Source: JARRLC01 sp050290865 (lineage in GTDB: Bacteria; Pseudomonadota; Alphaproteobacteria; Rhizobiales; Rhodomicrobiaceae). Taken from it: a DNA stretch of 64,000 bases. Below the pieces are notes generated by a model. It worked only from the letters and a program-made list of their open reading frames with translations, was not told the origin of the DNA and ran no database searches. The translations under genes and the position numbers were made by a program. Shown in pieces: positions 16,934 to 26,310 of this stretch. The stretch covers positions 179,415-243,414 of the forward strand of contig JBNKIW010000001.1 of assembly GCA_050290865.1 (NCBI GenBank), written 5' to 3'. Every line of letters starts with the position of its first letter. Position 1 is the stretch's first letter.

Positions 16934-19555
16934 TCAGTAAAGGCCACCGGCCTCCGGCTTGCGGACGAAACCACGGCCAATCCCCACTCCCGCGTCCGGC
17001 CCGGTCGACTGACCCTCGCTCACAAATCCGGGATAGGTGACGTAAGAGAAGGAGTCCGGCGGATCTTCGCTTGGCTTGTAGGCCTCGAGAATGGTTCGTT
17101 CCCTGGTCCCCGGCTGTGCGCGCATACCCGTCTTGGCATCGATGCGCACAAGCTTGATACCGGAGGGCGCGCGGAAAGGCGTGGCAGGCTTGTTGGCCAG
17201 TTCCCAGCGCATGAAATCCCGGAAGACGGGCGCGGCGGTGCTGCCGCCGGTCTTGCCCCGCCCCATCGGCTTCGGCTGATCGTAACCGATGTACACGCCC
17301 GCCACGAGGTCGGGCGAGAAGCCGACGAACCACGCGTCCTTCTCGTCATTCGACGTGCCGGTCTTGCCCGCGAGCGGCTTACCGACCTTGGAGACCCGAT
17401 AGCCCGTTCCCCGCTTCACCACGCCTTCCAGCATCGAGACCATCTGATAGGCCGTGAAGGGGTCGATGATCTGCGCACGGTTGTCCTTCAGCGCCGGTTC
17501 GTCCTGACCGTTCCATTCCTCGTTCCTGCAATCCGGGCAGGTGACCACGTCATGACGCCAGATGGTCTTGCCGCGGCGATCCTGGATGCGGTCGATGAGC
17601 GTGGGGGTGACCTTCTTGCCGCCATTGACGAAGGTGCAGTAAGCCGTGACCATCCGCAGGAGCGTCGTCTCACCGGCACCCAGCGCCATGGACAGAAGCG
17701 GCGGCATCTCCTCGTAAACACCGAAACGGCGCGCATATTCGCCCACGATCGGCATCCCCAGATCCTGCGCCAGCCGCACCGTCATCAAATTGCGGGATTT
17801 CTCCAGGCCGAGACGCAGCGTCGAGGGGCCGTAGAATTTGTTCTCGTAGTTTTCCGGCGACCACGTCTTGCCCTCGCCCTGGTCAAGAGAGAACGGCGCG
17901 TCGAGCACGATGGAGGACGGGGTATAGCCGTTGTCGAGCGCGGCGGCGTAGACGATGGGTTTGAACGACGAGCCCGGCTGGCGTTTGGCCTGCGCCGCGC
18001 GGTCGAACTGGCTTTCCACATAGCTGAAGCCGCCGACTATGGCGAGCACGCGCCCCGAATGCGGGTCCATGACGACCATCGCGCCTTCGATCTTCGGGAT
18101 CTGCACCAGCCGCCACATCTTTGCTTCCGCAGCGCTGTCTCCGTCCTTCCCCTTCTTCTTCTTCTTGCCCTTGTCTATCTGGGGCGCCACGTAGATGACG
18201 TCCCCCACGGAGAGGATTTCCGGGATTGATTTGGCTTTCTTCGCGCGGCGCTTCGCCCCCGCGGCACGCCGCGCCCAGCGCACGGTCTTCCAGCTCAGTT
18301 CGACAGTCGTGCGCGCCTTCTCGGTCTTGCCGATGCTGTCCAGGCCGGGTTGCAGTCCGACGACAGCCTTGTCCTTGGTCGCTTCGAGCACGACACCGAG
18401 ACGCCACGGCGCGAGATTGTTCCGGGCATCAACGCGCGAGCCGCCCTGTATTGGAAGCGCCGGGATTTTCGCGAGCACGGCCCCCCAATCGCCGTCGGTG
18501 CCGATCCTCTTCACCGGCCCGCGATAGCCTTTGCTGCGATCGAAGCGCAGCAGCCCCTCGCGCAGGGCCTGACGAGCCAGCTTCTGAATTCTCGGATCGA
18601 GTGTCGAGCGCACGGAAAGTCCGCCGCCCATAAGCTTTTTGTCGCCATAGAGGTCTTTCAGCGTCCGGCGCACTTCTTCGGAGAAGAAATCGGTGGCGCA
18701 GCGGGAAGCGCCGAGGTGCCGCGGATGGTAGCCCAGCGGTTTCTGCTTCGCGGCCTCCGCCTCGTCTCTGGTGACAAAGCCTTCCTGCGCCATGCGGTCG
18801 ATCACCCAGTTGCGGCGCGCAAGAGCCGTCTTCTTCTTGGAGACCGGATGATAATTGTTCGGCCCCTTCGGGAGAGCGGCGAGATAGGCGGCCTCCTCGA
18901 TGGTGATATCCTTGAGTTCCTTGTCGAAATAGGCCAGCGCCGCGGCGGCGATGCCGTAGGACCTGAGGCCGAAATAAATCTCGTTCAGATAGAGTTCGAG
19001 AATGCGTTCCTTGGAATAGGCGCGCTCGATACGGATGGCCAGGATCATTTCCTTGACCTTGCGGCTGATCTTGCGCTCATTCGTGAGGAGGAAGTTTTTC
19101 GCCACCTGCTGGGTGATCGTGGAGGCGCCCTCCGAGCGTCTCCTGCTGCCGACGATCTCTTTCTTGATCGCCTTGAACACCGCGCGCGCAATACCTTGAA
19201 GGTCGATGCCGCTGTGGCGATAGAAATTCTGATCCTCCGCCGCGATGAAAGCATTGATGACCCGCTGCGGGACAGCGGCAATGGGCACGTGCACGCGCTG
19301 CTCGGCGGCGCATTCCCCGATAAGGCTGCCGTCATTGCCGTGGACGCGCGTCATCACGGCCGGCTCGTATTTGGCGAGACGCTCGTAGTCCGGCAGATCC
19401 TGTGAGATTTGCCACAGGAAATAGGCCGCCACGGCGGAACCGGCCAGGAACAGGAACACGCCTGCCGTGAAGGCGAAGCCAAGGAAGCGCAGGAAACGGT
19501 GTTTGCGGCGCTTCAATTTCTCAGGCGGTAGCGGCGAAAAGGACAGATCAGACAT
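16934..19555 (-). CDS. mrcA: Penicillin-binding protein 1A (bifunctional transglycosylase/transpeptidase)
   Basis: An inner-membrane peptidoglycan synthase of about 873 residues. A basic N-terminus precedes one membrane anchor (about 24-46). The GT51 transglycosylase domain has the catalytic Glu107 in AAEDQNFYRHSG and GASTITQQVAKN. An OB-like insertion domain rich in Lys and Arg follows at about 330-490. The transpeptidase domain has the nucleophile Ser in PGSSFKP (about 528), the KSRN motif and KTGT (in AGKTGTSNDEKDAW). ATG 19555 (MSDLSFSPLPPEK) is preferred over a TTG 12 codons upstream. It lies between the amidase and prfB, a gene order conserved in alphaproteobacteria. A repeat element lies just upstream of its start. 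Confidence 0.95.
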   Translation of the reverse strand: MSDLSFSPLPPEKLKRRKHRFLRFLGFAFTAGVFLFLAGSAVAAYFLWQISQDLPDYERLAKYEPAVMTRVHGNDGSLIGECAAEQRVHVPIAAVPQRVINAFIAAEDQNFYRHSGIDLQGIARAVFKAIKKEIVGSRRRSEGASTITQQVAKNFLLTNERKISRKVKEMILAIRIERAYSKERILELYLNEIYFGLRSYGIAAAALAYFDKELKDITIEEAAYLAALPKGPNNYHPVSKKKTALARRNWVIDRMAQEGFVTRDEAEAAKQKPLGYHPRHLGASRCATDFFSEEVRRTLKDLYGDKKLMGGGLSVRSTLDPRIQKLARQALREGLLRFDRSKGYRGPVKRIGTDGDWGAVLAKIPALPIQGGSRVDARNNLAPWRLGVVLEATKDKAVVGLQPGLDSIGKTEKARTTVELSWKTVRWARRAAGAKRRAKKAKSIPEILSVGDVIYVAPQIDKGKKKKKGKDGDSAAEAKMWRLVQIPKIEGAMVVMDPHSGRVLAIVGGFSYVESQFDRAAQAKRQPGSSFKPIVYAAALDNGYTPSSIVLDAPFSLDQGEGKTWSPENYENKFYGPSTLRLGLEKSRNLMTVRLAQDLGMPIVGEYARRFGVYEEMPPLLSMALGAGETTLLRMVTAYCTFVNGGKKVTPTLIDRIQDRRGKTIWRHDVVTCPDCRNEEWNGQDEPALKDNRAQIIDPFTAYQMVSMLEGVVKRGTGYRVSKVGKPLAGKTGTSNDEKDAWFVGFSPDLVAGVYIGYDQPKPMGRGKTGGSTAAPVFRDFMRWELANKPATPFRAPSGIKLVRIDAKTGMRAQPGTRERTILEAYKPSEDPPDSFSYVTYPGFVSEGQSTGPDAGVGIGRGFVRKPEAGGLY

Positions 19556-19603
19556 AGGGCGCTTTTGTCCGGCTTGCGGCTTGCTTGTCAATCGTGGATC
19601 GCA

Positions 19604-19770
19604 CTGGTACAGCCCGAGGCAAGTTCATACTCAGTTTGCCGCGAGCGCTCATACGAACCTGCCTCGAAAAAGCTGTACCAGATTCAATAAGTTGCCAGTA
19701 CGCTTAACCCGCAAAAAGTCCTGTGAGCCTTCGCGGCGGATGGGTCAGGACTTCCTGCGGGGCGTACTTA
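19604..19770 (+). repeat. Double-hairpin interspersed repeat, copy 1
   Basis: First of three related elements of about 168 bp (others at 38381 and 55962), all in the same orientation. Hairpin one pairs 19604-19626 (CTGGTACAGCCCGAGGCAAG) with 19655-19681. Hairpin two pairs 19694-19723 (GCCAGTACGCTTAACCCGCA) with 19746-19772. This copy is the most diverged and sits between the amidase and mrcA genes, so a transcript crossing both would contain its complement. Confidence 0.85.
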
Positions 19771-19797
19771 GGCGGCGCGGCGGCCTCCCGCCGTTCC

Positions 19798-21093
19798 TTA
19801 ACCCGGTACGCTCACTTGACGTTTCGCAAAGAATGCGTTGATAGCCTGCACAATGGCGTCGGCCACCTTCGACCGCCACTTCTCGGAGGTCAAGGACCTT
19901 TCATCTTCCTTCTGGCTCAGATAGCCCAGTTCCAGGAGGACGGAAGGAACGTCCTGCGCTTTTAGCACACGGAAATTGGCAAAACGATGGGGTTTGGCCG
20001 TCAATTCCACATTCCCCTTGAGACCGGAGAGAAGCTGCCGCGCAAAAGACACAGACAGGTTCTTCGTCTCCCGGTGCATGAGATCGATGAGGATGCTGAC
20101 GAGGTCATCGTCGGTCACGCCCGCCACCTCGGCGCCCGCCAGCACGTCGGCCTTGTTTTCGTTGGCTGCGGTCAGTTTCGCGAGCGCGTCCGATGCCTCT
20201 TCGGACAGCGTGTAGATGCTGGCGCCGCGCACTTCCTTGGCAAGCGCGACGTGATGCTTGCGGTCGATGGCGTCGGCATGAACCGACAGGAGGATATCTC
20301 CCTGCTCTTTGCGGGCGAGGTCCACGCGATCCTGCAGCGCGACGAAGATGTCGGTATCGCGCGTCATGATGACACGGTATCTGCCGGTTGCGGCGAGCTT
20401 GGTCTTCAGCGTCTGGCAGAACGCGAAGACGATGTCCTTTTCGTAAATGCCGCCGATGCTGGTAGCGCCCGGATCGACGCCGCCATGTCCCGGATCGAGC
20501 ACGATTACCGGCTTGTTCTTTCTCATCTCCTGCGTGGCGCGGGGCGAGGCTGCGCCCAGTTTTTCCGTGTTCGTCTCGAACCCCCCGGCTGTCACGGATC
20601 GCAGGGCGGCCTGTTTGCGCTGCAGCTTCTCGAACTGCTCGGGCGAGGTTCGCACCAGATCGATGACGAGGCGTGCAGGCTGGCCGTTCTCGGCGGCGCG
20701 GACGAAGGCCTTGTCGATGCGCACCGGCTCGACCACGTCGATGACGATTCGCGATTTCCCGGCTGCGAACAGACCGAAACGGAAGGCCCCCACCAGTCCC
20801 TTGCCCTTCGATCCCACGCCAGAGGGCATGAGGAACTTGACCTCCGGCAGATCGACGATGACCCGGTAGGGATTGGCGAGAACGAAGGCGCGGAAATCCA
20901 CCGCGTCGGACAGATCGGCGACGAATCGGGTTCGCGTCAGATCGCCGCCGAGCCGGGCGTCCTGCGCCACCGCGGATGAGTCGACCTTGGGCTTACCCGC
21001 CGCATAGGCCGGCACGGCCGCGAGGGCCAGAACCGTGATCAGAAAAGTCAAGCCGCGCATCCATCGGAGCCCCACACGCAACTTCAACTGCAC
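19798..21093 (-). CDS. N-acetylmuramoyl-L-alanine amidase, AmiC-type
   Basis: A 431-residue periplasmic zinc amidase that cleaves the bond between N-acetylmuramic acid and L-alanine to split septal peptidoglycan. GTG 21093 is chosen because AAGGAGG lies about 7 bases upstream. The signal peptide has an extended basic n-region before the hydrophobic core and AYA cleavage site. An AMIN domain at about 45-160 (FVADLSDAVDFRAFVL) should target peptidoglycan. The Amidase_3 domain follows, with VILDPGHGGVDPGA (Zn-binding His), the second His in LLSVHADAI, and the catalytic Glu likely in VLLELGYLSQ near the C-terminus. It is divergent from rne and upstream of mrcA on the same strand. Confidence 0.93.
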   Translation of the reverse strand: MQLKLRVGLRWMRGLTFLITVLALAAVPAYAAGKPKVDSSAVAQDARLGGDLTRTRFVADLSDAVDFRAFVLANPYRVIVDLPEVKFLMPSGVGSKGKGLVGAFRFGLFAAGKSRIVIDVVEPVRIDKAFVRAAENGQPARLVIDLVRTSPEQFEKLQRKQAALRSVTAGGFETNTEKLGAASPRATQEMRKNKPVIVLDPGHGGVDPGATSIGGIYEKDIVFAFCQTLKTKLAATGRYRVIMTRDTDIFVALQDRVDLARKEQGDILLSVHADAIDRKHHVALAKEVRGASIYTLSEEASDALAKLTAANENKADVLAGAEVAGVTDDDLVSILIDLMHRETKNLSVSFARQLLSGLKGNVELTAKPHRFANFRVLKAQDVPSVLLELGYLSQKEDERSLTSEKWRSKVADAIVQAINAFFAKRQVSVPG

Positions 21094-21162
21094 CCTCAAC
21101 CTCCTTCGCCGCTGGTCACCACCGGCGCAATATGCTTCCTTCCCGCAACATCATAAAGCCGA

Positions 21163-21200
21163 GAATTAAGGTAACGGTGTGATTGGCACGCTACTTACAA
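21163..21200 (+). repeat. rne-leader direct repeat, copy A
   Basis: Shares AATTAAGGTA, TGTGATT, GC and GCTACT at the same spacing with the copy at 21343-21380, differing only in short intervening blocks. The pair could be duplicated promoters or operator sites, or repeated RNA motifs in the rne leader. Confidence 0.6.
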
Positions 21201-21342
21201 CATGAGCCGCCGGTTTGGTAGCGCGCGGTGCAAGCCACGCCTGCGGCCCAGTGCTTCATGCCCGGACACCCGCCGGAGACCGGCGGCAAAGAGCGGCAAG
21301 TCATTGGCACGCCGTCATTTCATGACTGCTCACGATACAGGC

Positions 21343-21380
21343 TGAAATTAAGGTATCTTTGTGATTTGCCTGCTACTCAC
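21343..21380 (+). repeat. rne-leader direct repeat, copy B
   Basis: Second copy of the element at 21163-21200, offset by 180 bp. The conserved bases occur in blocks at constant spacing, which favours a protein-binding site or promoter over chance similarity. Confidence 0.6.
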
Positions 21381-22011
21381 AGGGGGCGCGACAAGTCCTG
21401 CTTGCCGAGAGCGGCGACACAGACTAATAGTGTCGTATCGTAGTGCCGTAGAGCAAGACAGTGTCCAGGTCAGGATTGAAGAAGGCGCAAGCCTTGGGAT
21501 GTCTTGTTCGGCTCGAACTGCAAAACCCCCATCTTGCGGCATGCTGCTCAACTGATGGCAGCTTGGCAGATTAGGGAATTGCGCGTGGCCTCCGCCGGTG
21601 CCGGGTTTCAAAGGCACCAGGAGAGGGAGGCCTAGTCTTTAGGAGATTTACCGACCTCGCGCGACGCTCGGAGCAACGCGGCGGGGGAAGGCGGCGCAGA
21701 CGGTCACGGGCCGTTTCTGTGCCGACTAGAATTCAGGCGTTGCGGACATGGATGTGCCCGCAGCGCGAGAACGACCGATCAACACAAGCGCCCGAAGGGA
21801 TCAAGATTGCGCGCCATGCATGAGACATCCGGCAGACACTGCCAGCGCCCCAGCTCCGCTGATCAGCGGGTGGCGGCGTCCGTCTTCCTGCCCGGCCGCA
21901 CGGGTACCTGGCGCCGGTTAACAAGACGTGCGGTGGCGCGGATGCGATATTCAGATCAAGCTTTCCAACTTGCTGATCTCCTCCGCGGCGCGGCACGGGA
22001 GACAAAGGTAC

Positions 22012-24792
22012 ATGGGAAACAAAATGCTCATCGACGCCACACACCCGGAAGAAACCCGGGTTGTGGTGCTGCGCGGCAATCGGGTTGAGGAGTTCGACTT
22101 CGAAGCGGCCGCGAAGAAGCAACTGCGCGGCAATATCTATCTGGCGAAAGTGACACGGGTCGAGCCGTCATTGCAGGCGGCCTTCGTGAATTATGGCGGC
22201 AACCGCCACGGCTTTCTCGCCTTCAACGAGATTCATCCCGACTACTATCAGTTGCCGATGGCCGAGCGCCAGGCTCTGAAGAGAGAGGATGAGCGCGCGC
22301 GCAAGCGGGCTCTTGCCGAGGATGGCGAGGGCGGTCCGGCGGAGGCCTCCGTAGACTACGAGGCTGACGAGGACGAAGACTCCACGGAGGTCACCGAAGC
22401 CACACCGGCGGATGAAGACGGCGATCCGGCATCAGACTTGGCCGCATCCGAAGATGAAGCGCAGGCCGAGGACGACGGCGAATCGGCACCAGATGCCGCA
22501 ATCGCGCTGGAAGCCGCTTTGCCCGCGGCGAAATACTCTGCCGATCTCTACGACGAGACCCTCTCCGATCAGCCGGAAAACGGCGCTGAAGCCGAAGCTC
22601 GGGGAGATGAGAGCGGTGATGCCGAAGAGGCTGAGACCGGCAACGGGCCGGAAAACGCTGCCGGCGACGAGCGGACGGAACGCAATGGCGTCGAATCGGT
22701 CGGCAGTGAGGACGCGCTCGAAGAACTGCCGGAGCGCCATCGCCGCCGCCGCCGCGTCTACAAGATCCAGGAAGTCATCAAGCGCGGCCAGATCATCCTG
22801 GTGCAGGTCGTCAAGGAGGAGCGCGGCAACAAGGGCGCTGCTCTCACCACCTATCTTTCGCTGGCCGGCCGCTACACGGTGCTGATGCCCAATACCGGCT
22901 CCGGCGGCGGCATCTCGCGCAAGATCAGCTCGCCCGGCGACCGCAAGCGCCTGCGCGAAATCGCGGGCGAACTGGACGTGCCGGACGGCATGGGCCTGAT
23001 CATCCGAACCGCCGGCGCAGCCCGCACGAAAACCGAAATCAAGCGCGACTATGAATATCTGCTGCGCCTGTGGGAAAATGTGCGCGAGCTGACGCTGAAA
23101 TCCTCCGCGCCCGCGCTCGTCTATGAAGAGGGCGACCTCATCAAACGCTCGATCCGCGACCTGTACAGCCGCGAAATCGACGAGGTGCTGGTCGCCGGCG
23201 ACGACGCCTATCGCGACGCCAAGGATTTCATGCGCATGCTCATGCCGAGCCATGCCAAAAACGTCCAGCCCTACAAGGACTCGGAGCCGCTTTTCACGCG
23301 CTACGAGGTCGAGCGGCAGTTGAACGCCATGTTCAGCCCGCAGGTGACGCTGCCCTCCGGCGGGTACGTCGTGCTCAACCAGACCGAGGCGCTCGTCGCC
23401 ATCGACGTCAACTCCGGCAAGGCGACACGCGAATTCTCCATCGAGGACACGGCGCTGAAGACCAATATGGAGGCCGCAGAGGAAGTGGCACGCCAGCTCC
23501 GTCTGCGCGACCTCGCCGGGCTGATCGTCGTCGATTTCATCGACATGGAGGAGAAGCGCAACAACCGCGCCGTCGAGCGCCGCCTGAAAGAATGCCTGCG
23601 CAACGACCGCGCCCGCATCCAGGTGGGGCATATCAGCCATTTCGGCCTTCTGGAGATGTCGCGTCAGAGACTGCGCACCGGCATGATCGAGGGGTCCACC
23701 ACCCAGTGTCCGCACTGCCAGGGCACCGGCGTGATCCGCTCGACCGAGTCCGTCGCGCTCTCCGTGCTGCGCAGCCTGGAAGACTGGTTGCGCACCAATC
23801 CGCCCGCCGATCTTGCGGCGGTGACGTCCGTTGAGGTCGCGCTCTACATCCTCAATCAGAAGCGTGGTTACCTGAACGATATCGAGGCCCGCTACGGCGT
23901 GTCCCTGTCGATCAGCGCCAGCGAGCGGATGCACGGCGCCAACTTCTATATCGAAAAGGCGTCCGTGGCGACACCCGCCACCGCGAGCCAGGCGGTCAAG
24001 CAAACCGACCGTATCATTCAACCTTTCGAGGATGACGGCACGGGGCTCGCCGAAGCCGCCGACGACGACACGTCGAAAGGCCGCCGCAGGCGCCGCAAGC
24101 GCCGCGGGCGCGGTGAGGGCGGCGAGACGCGCCCGCGCGAGCGGGCCGCGGCACCTGCTGCCGTTTCCATGGACATTGCGAGCGAGGAATCGCCGTCCCT
24201 TGACGCGCTGTACGGCGACCGGGAAGAGCAGCCGGGTCCCGCAGAGGCAGACGGCGAGGAAGAAGGCGGCACCCGCCGCCGTCCCCGCCGCCGCGGCAGA
24301 CGAGGCGGCCGTCATCAGCGCGGCACGAAGCGCGCGGGCGAGGGCGTCGAGCTGATGGAGGGGCAGGAGGCACCCGCCGGAGAGGAGGACACGGAGACAG
24401 CCGAGTCCGTCCCGGCAGAGGCGGAGGCGCCAATGGAAGCCGGTCCGGCACTGGCCGAAGCGGCGGAGCGAGTGGAGCCGGAGGCGCCGATGGAAGTAGG
24501 TCCGGCACTGGCCGAGGCGGCGGAGCGAGTGGAGCCGGAGCCGGTTGCGGCAGCCGAGCCTTTGCAGCCTGTGATGCCCGCCGGAGGTGATTTTCACACC
24601 CTCGAGCCGGTCGCCAACCTCGAAGGACGGGTCAAGAAGAACGGCATTCTCCACGAGCAGCCGGAGCAGCCCGCCGCAGAAGCCACTGAAGAGGCTGGCG
24701 GCGACGATGCGCCGCTTGCTGAGAAGCCTCAGCCGGAGATGATCAGGAAACCGCGCGGCAACCGCCGCGGCTGGTGGCAGCGCCGCGCGTAA
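22012..24792 (+). CDS. rne: Ribonuclease E
   Basis: A 926-residue endoribonuclease that starts mRNA decay and processes rRNA and tRNA precursors, and scaffolds the degradosome at its C-terminus. ATG 22012 (MGNKMLIDATHPEETRVVVL) has AAAGG upstream and matches the family N-terminus. The S1 RNA-binding domain is split by a long acidic insert (about residues 95-265, rich in Asp and Glu), a known feature of alphaproteobacterial RNase E. Catalytic Mg-binding Asp residues are in VAIDVNSGK and IVVDFIDM. The Zn-link Cys pair is in CPHCQGTG. The C-terminal 250 residues are disordered, with Arg-rich RNA-binding clusters and a tandem duplication at 24424-24537. The gene is divergent from the amidase and has an unusually long leader. 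Confidence 0.96.
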   Translation: MGNKMLIDATHPEETRVVVLRGNRVEEFDFEAAAKKQLRGNIYLAKVTRVEPSLQAAFVNYGGNRHGFLAFNEIHPDYYQLPMAERQALKREDERARKRALAEDGEGGPAEASVDYEADEDEDSTEVTEATPADEDGDPASDLAASEDEAQAEDDGESAPDAAIALEAALPAAKYSADLYDETLSDQPENGAEAEARGDESGDAEEAETGNGPENAAGDERTERNGVESVGSEDALEELPERHRRRRRVYKIQEVIKRGQIILVQVVKEERGNKGAALTTYLSLAGRYTVLMPNTGSGGGISRKISSPGDRKRLREIAGELDVPDGMGLIIRTAGAARTKTEIKRDYEYLLRLWENVRELTLKSSAPALVYEEGDLIKRSIRDLYSREIDEVLVAGDDAYRDAKDFMRMLMPSHAKNVQPYKDSEPLFTRYEVERQLNAMFSPQVTLPSGGYVVLNQTEALVAIDVNSGKATREFSIEDTALKTNMEAAEEVARQLRLRDLAGLIVVDFIDMEEKRNNRAVERRLKECLRNDRARIQVGHISHFGLLEMSRQRLRTGMIEGSTTQCPHCQGTGVIRSTESVALSVLRSLEDWLRTNPPADLAAVTSVEVALYILNQKRGYLNDIEARYGVSLSISASERMHGANFYIEKASVATPATASQAVKQTDRIIQPFEDDGTGLAEAADDDTSKGRRRRRKRRGRGEGGETRPRERAAAPAAVSMDIASEESPSLDALYGDREEQPGPAEADGEEEGGTRRRPRRRGRRGGRHQRGTKRAGEGVELMEGQEAPAGEEDTETAESVPAEAEAPMEAGPALAEAAERVEPEAPMEVGPALAEAAERVEPEPVAAAEPLQPVMPAGGDFHTLEPVANLEGRVKKNGILHEQPEQPAAEATEEAGGDDAPLAEKPQPEMIRKPRGNRRGWWQRRA
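24424..24537 (+). repeat. Tandem 57-bp duplication inside rne
   Basis: Two adjacent 57-bp units (24424-24480 and 24481-24537) differ at only a few positions and encode two copies of a 19-residue acidic segment (EAPMEAGPALAEAAERVEP and EAPMEVGPALAEAAERVEP) in the disordered tail. The near-identity indicates a recent duplication. Confidence 0.9.
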
Positions 24793-24878
24793 ATGTTTGC
24801 GTCCCAAACGTTTGGATCAGGCGATCGGATCGCCGGCCAAGCGTTTGGAGAAGCGCAATCGGCAGGCTGGACGGCAGG

Positions 24879-26180
24879 ATGCCCGGAGACTTCGCAAGCT
24901 GGATAGACACGCAGGCGCGGGTCTCGTCGAAGCGCATGGCGCTGGCCGTCTCTGCCACACATCTGGTGAAGCATCGCCCCGGGTTCGCCCAGACGGTGCG
25001 CCCGGCGAAAGGTTCGGTGCTCGCCGCGCCGAACGCCGCCGACTCGCCGCCCGACTATTTCTTTCATTGGATTCGCGACGCCAGCGTGGTCATGGACGCG
25101 GCCTTGACACTGATCGGCGCGGGCGTGGATGCGGCGGCGTGGACGGAGCGCTTCGAGGATTACGTCGCCTTCTCGCTGCGCCTGGCAGAACTGAGCGGCC
25201 CGGCATTTTTCGACGGGGTCGGCGATTTCCGGACGCCGATGGAACCCTGGGCGCTGCAATTCGTGCGGCCCGATGAGGAAATCGCCGCCATCGAGGGCGC
25301 GCGGGTGCCCGGTGACGTGCGCTTTTCCGCCGACGGCGAACTCGACATCATCAAATGGAACCGGCCCCAGCATGACGGCCCGGCGTCGCGCGTGCTCGGC
25401 TGCATACGTGCGTGGGACATGGGAATCGGCTCCGGCCGCGCGGCCCGCGGGCGGCTGGCGGATCTCATCCGTGGCGACCTGGACTACACGCTGGCCAATG
25501 CCGACGCACCCTGCTTCGATGTCTGGGAGGAGGAGAACGCGCGCCACTACTACACGACGGTCCTGCAATATGCGGCCCTGAAGCGCGGGGACCGCTGGGC
25601 GGCTTCGCGCGGCGAACCCGACTTTGGCGGGTGCCTGACGCGGGCGGCGGACGAAATCCTGGCCTCACTCGACGCGTTCTGGTGCGCCGAACGCGGAATC
25701 TTCCAAAGCCGGCTTTTCCCGTCCGGTGAGACGTCGCCGAAGGACCCCGATTTCGCGGTGATGATGGGCATCCTCCATGCCGGGCTCGCCGAGGGACCAC
25801 ACTCCATCCACGACCCCCGCGCGCGGGCCACGCTGAAGGCGTCGGAGGCGCTTTTCGCGGGGGCGCTGGCGATCAATCGCGGACGGGCGGACGGTCTCGC
25901 CTATGGCCGCTACGACGGAGACGACTATGTGGGCGGCGGGGCGTGGTATCCGTGCACATTCGGCGCAGCGGAACTGTACTACCGGCTCGGCGACATAGCG
26001 GCGGGTGACGCGATCCTGGTGCGTGCGTGCCAGACCATTCCCGAGAGCGGCGAACTCACCGAACAGTTCGACCGCGACACCGGCGCACAGACCTCGGCAA
26101 AGGACCTGGGCTGGAGCTATGCGGCCTTCATCACGGCGTCCGAAGCGCGGCGCCAGACAGTGAGCGCATCGAAACTGTGA
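24879..26180 (+). CDS. GH15 glucoamylase-like glycoside hydrolase
   Basis: A 433-residue protein of the inverting (alpha/alpha)6-barrel family GH15, which releases beta-glucose from the ends of alpha-glucans. Diagnostic motifs are DYFFHWIRDASVVMDA (about 59-74), FDVWEEENARHYYTT with the probable general acid Glu, GGAWYPCTFGAAELYYRLGD, and GELTEQFDRDTGAQTSAKDL with the likely general base Glu, followed by GWSYAAF. ATG 24879 was chosen because it starts just before the conserved domain. No signal peptide is visible, so the enzyme is probably cytosolic and acts on glycogen or maltodextrin. It lies 86 bp behind rne on the same strand. The substrate (starch versus other alpha-glucan) is inferred. 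Confidence 0.88.
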   Translation: MPGDFASWIDTQARVSSKRMALAVSATHLVKHRPGFAQTVRPAKGSVLAAPNAADSPPDYFFHWIRDASVVMDAALTLIGAGVDAAAWTERFEDYVAFSLRLAELSGPAFFDGVGDFRTPMEPWALQFVRPDEEIAAIEGARVPGDVRFSADGELDIIKWNRPQHDGPASRVLGCIRAWDMGIGSGRAARGRLADLIRGDLDYTLANADAPCFDVWEEENARHYYTTVLQYAALKRGDRWAASRGEPDFGGCLTRAADEILASLDAFWCAERGIFQSRLFPSGETSPKDPDFAVMMGILHAGLAEGPHSIHDPRARATLKASEALFAGALAINRGRADGLAYGRYDGDDYVGGGAWYPCTFGAAELYYRLGDIAAGDAILVRACQTIPESGELTEQFDRDTGAQTSAKDLGWSYAAFITASEARRQTVSASKL

Positions 26181-26310
26181 GATTCCTTGGGTCGCGGCCG
26201 GGCACGTTTGCCCGATCCCGGGTCCGTCTTATAACATCCAACTGATTCTAGCCGCCGGGCCAGAACTGGCGGTTCTTCGTTTGATGCGGCAATCGAGAGG
26301 GCAGGAGCAC

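Larger units (their letters stand above)
21094..22011. other. Long leader / divergent intergenic region of rne
   Basis: A 918-base gap between the divergent amidase and rne genes. Ribonuclease E genes commonly have long 5' untranslated regions used for autoregulation, which would fit. It holds two copies of an imperfect 38-bp direct repeat (21163 and 21343) and a short third echo of their ATTGGCACGC core near 21303. I see no credible protein gene; frames running through it lack any recognisable content. Confidence 0.5.

Noticed and set aside
22432..24807. 791-codon minus-strand frame opposite rne
   Set aside because: Shadow of a gene with strong GC bias at third positions. The rne frame carries all catalytic motifs.
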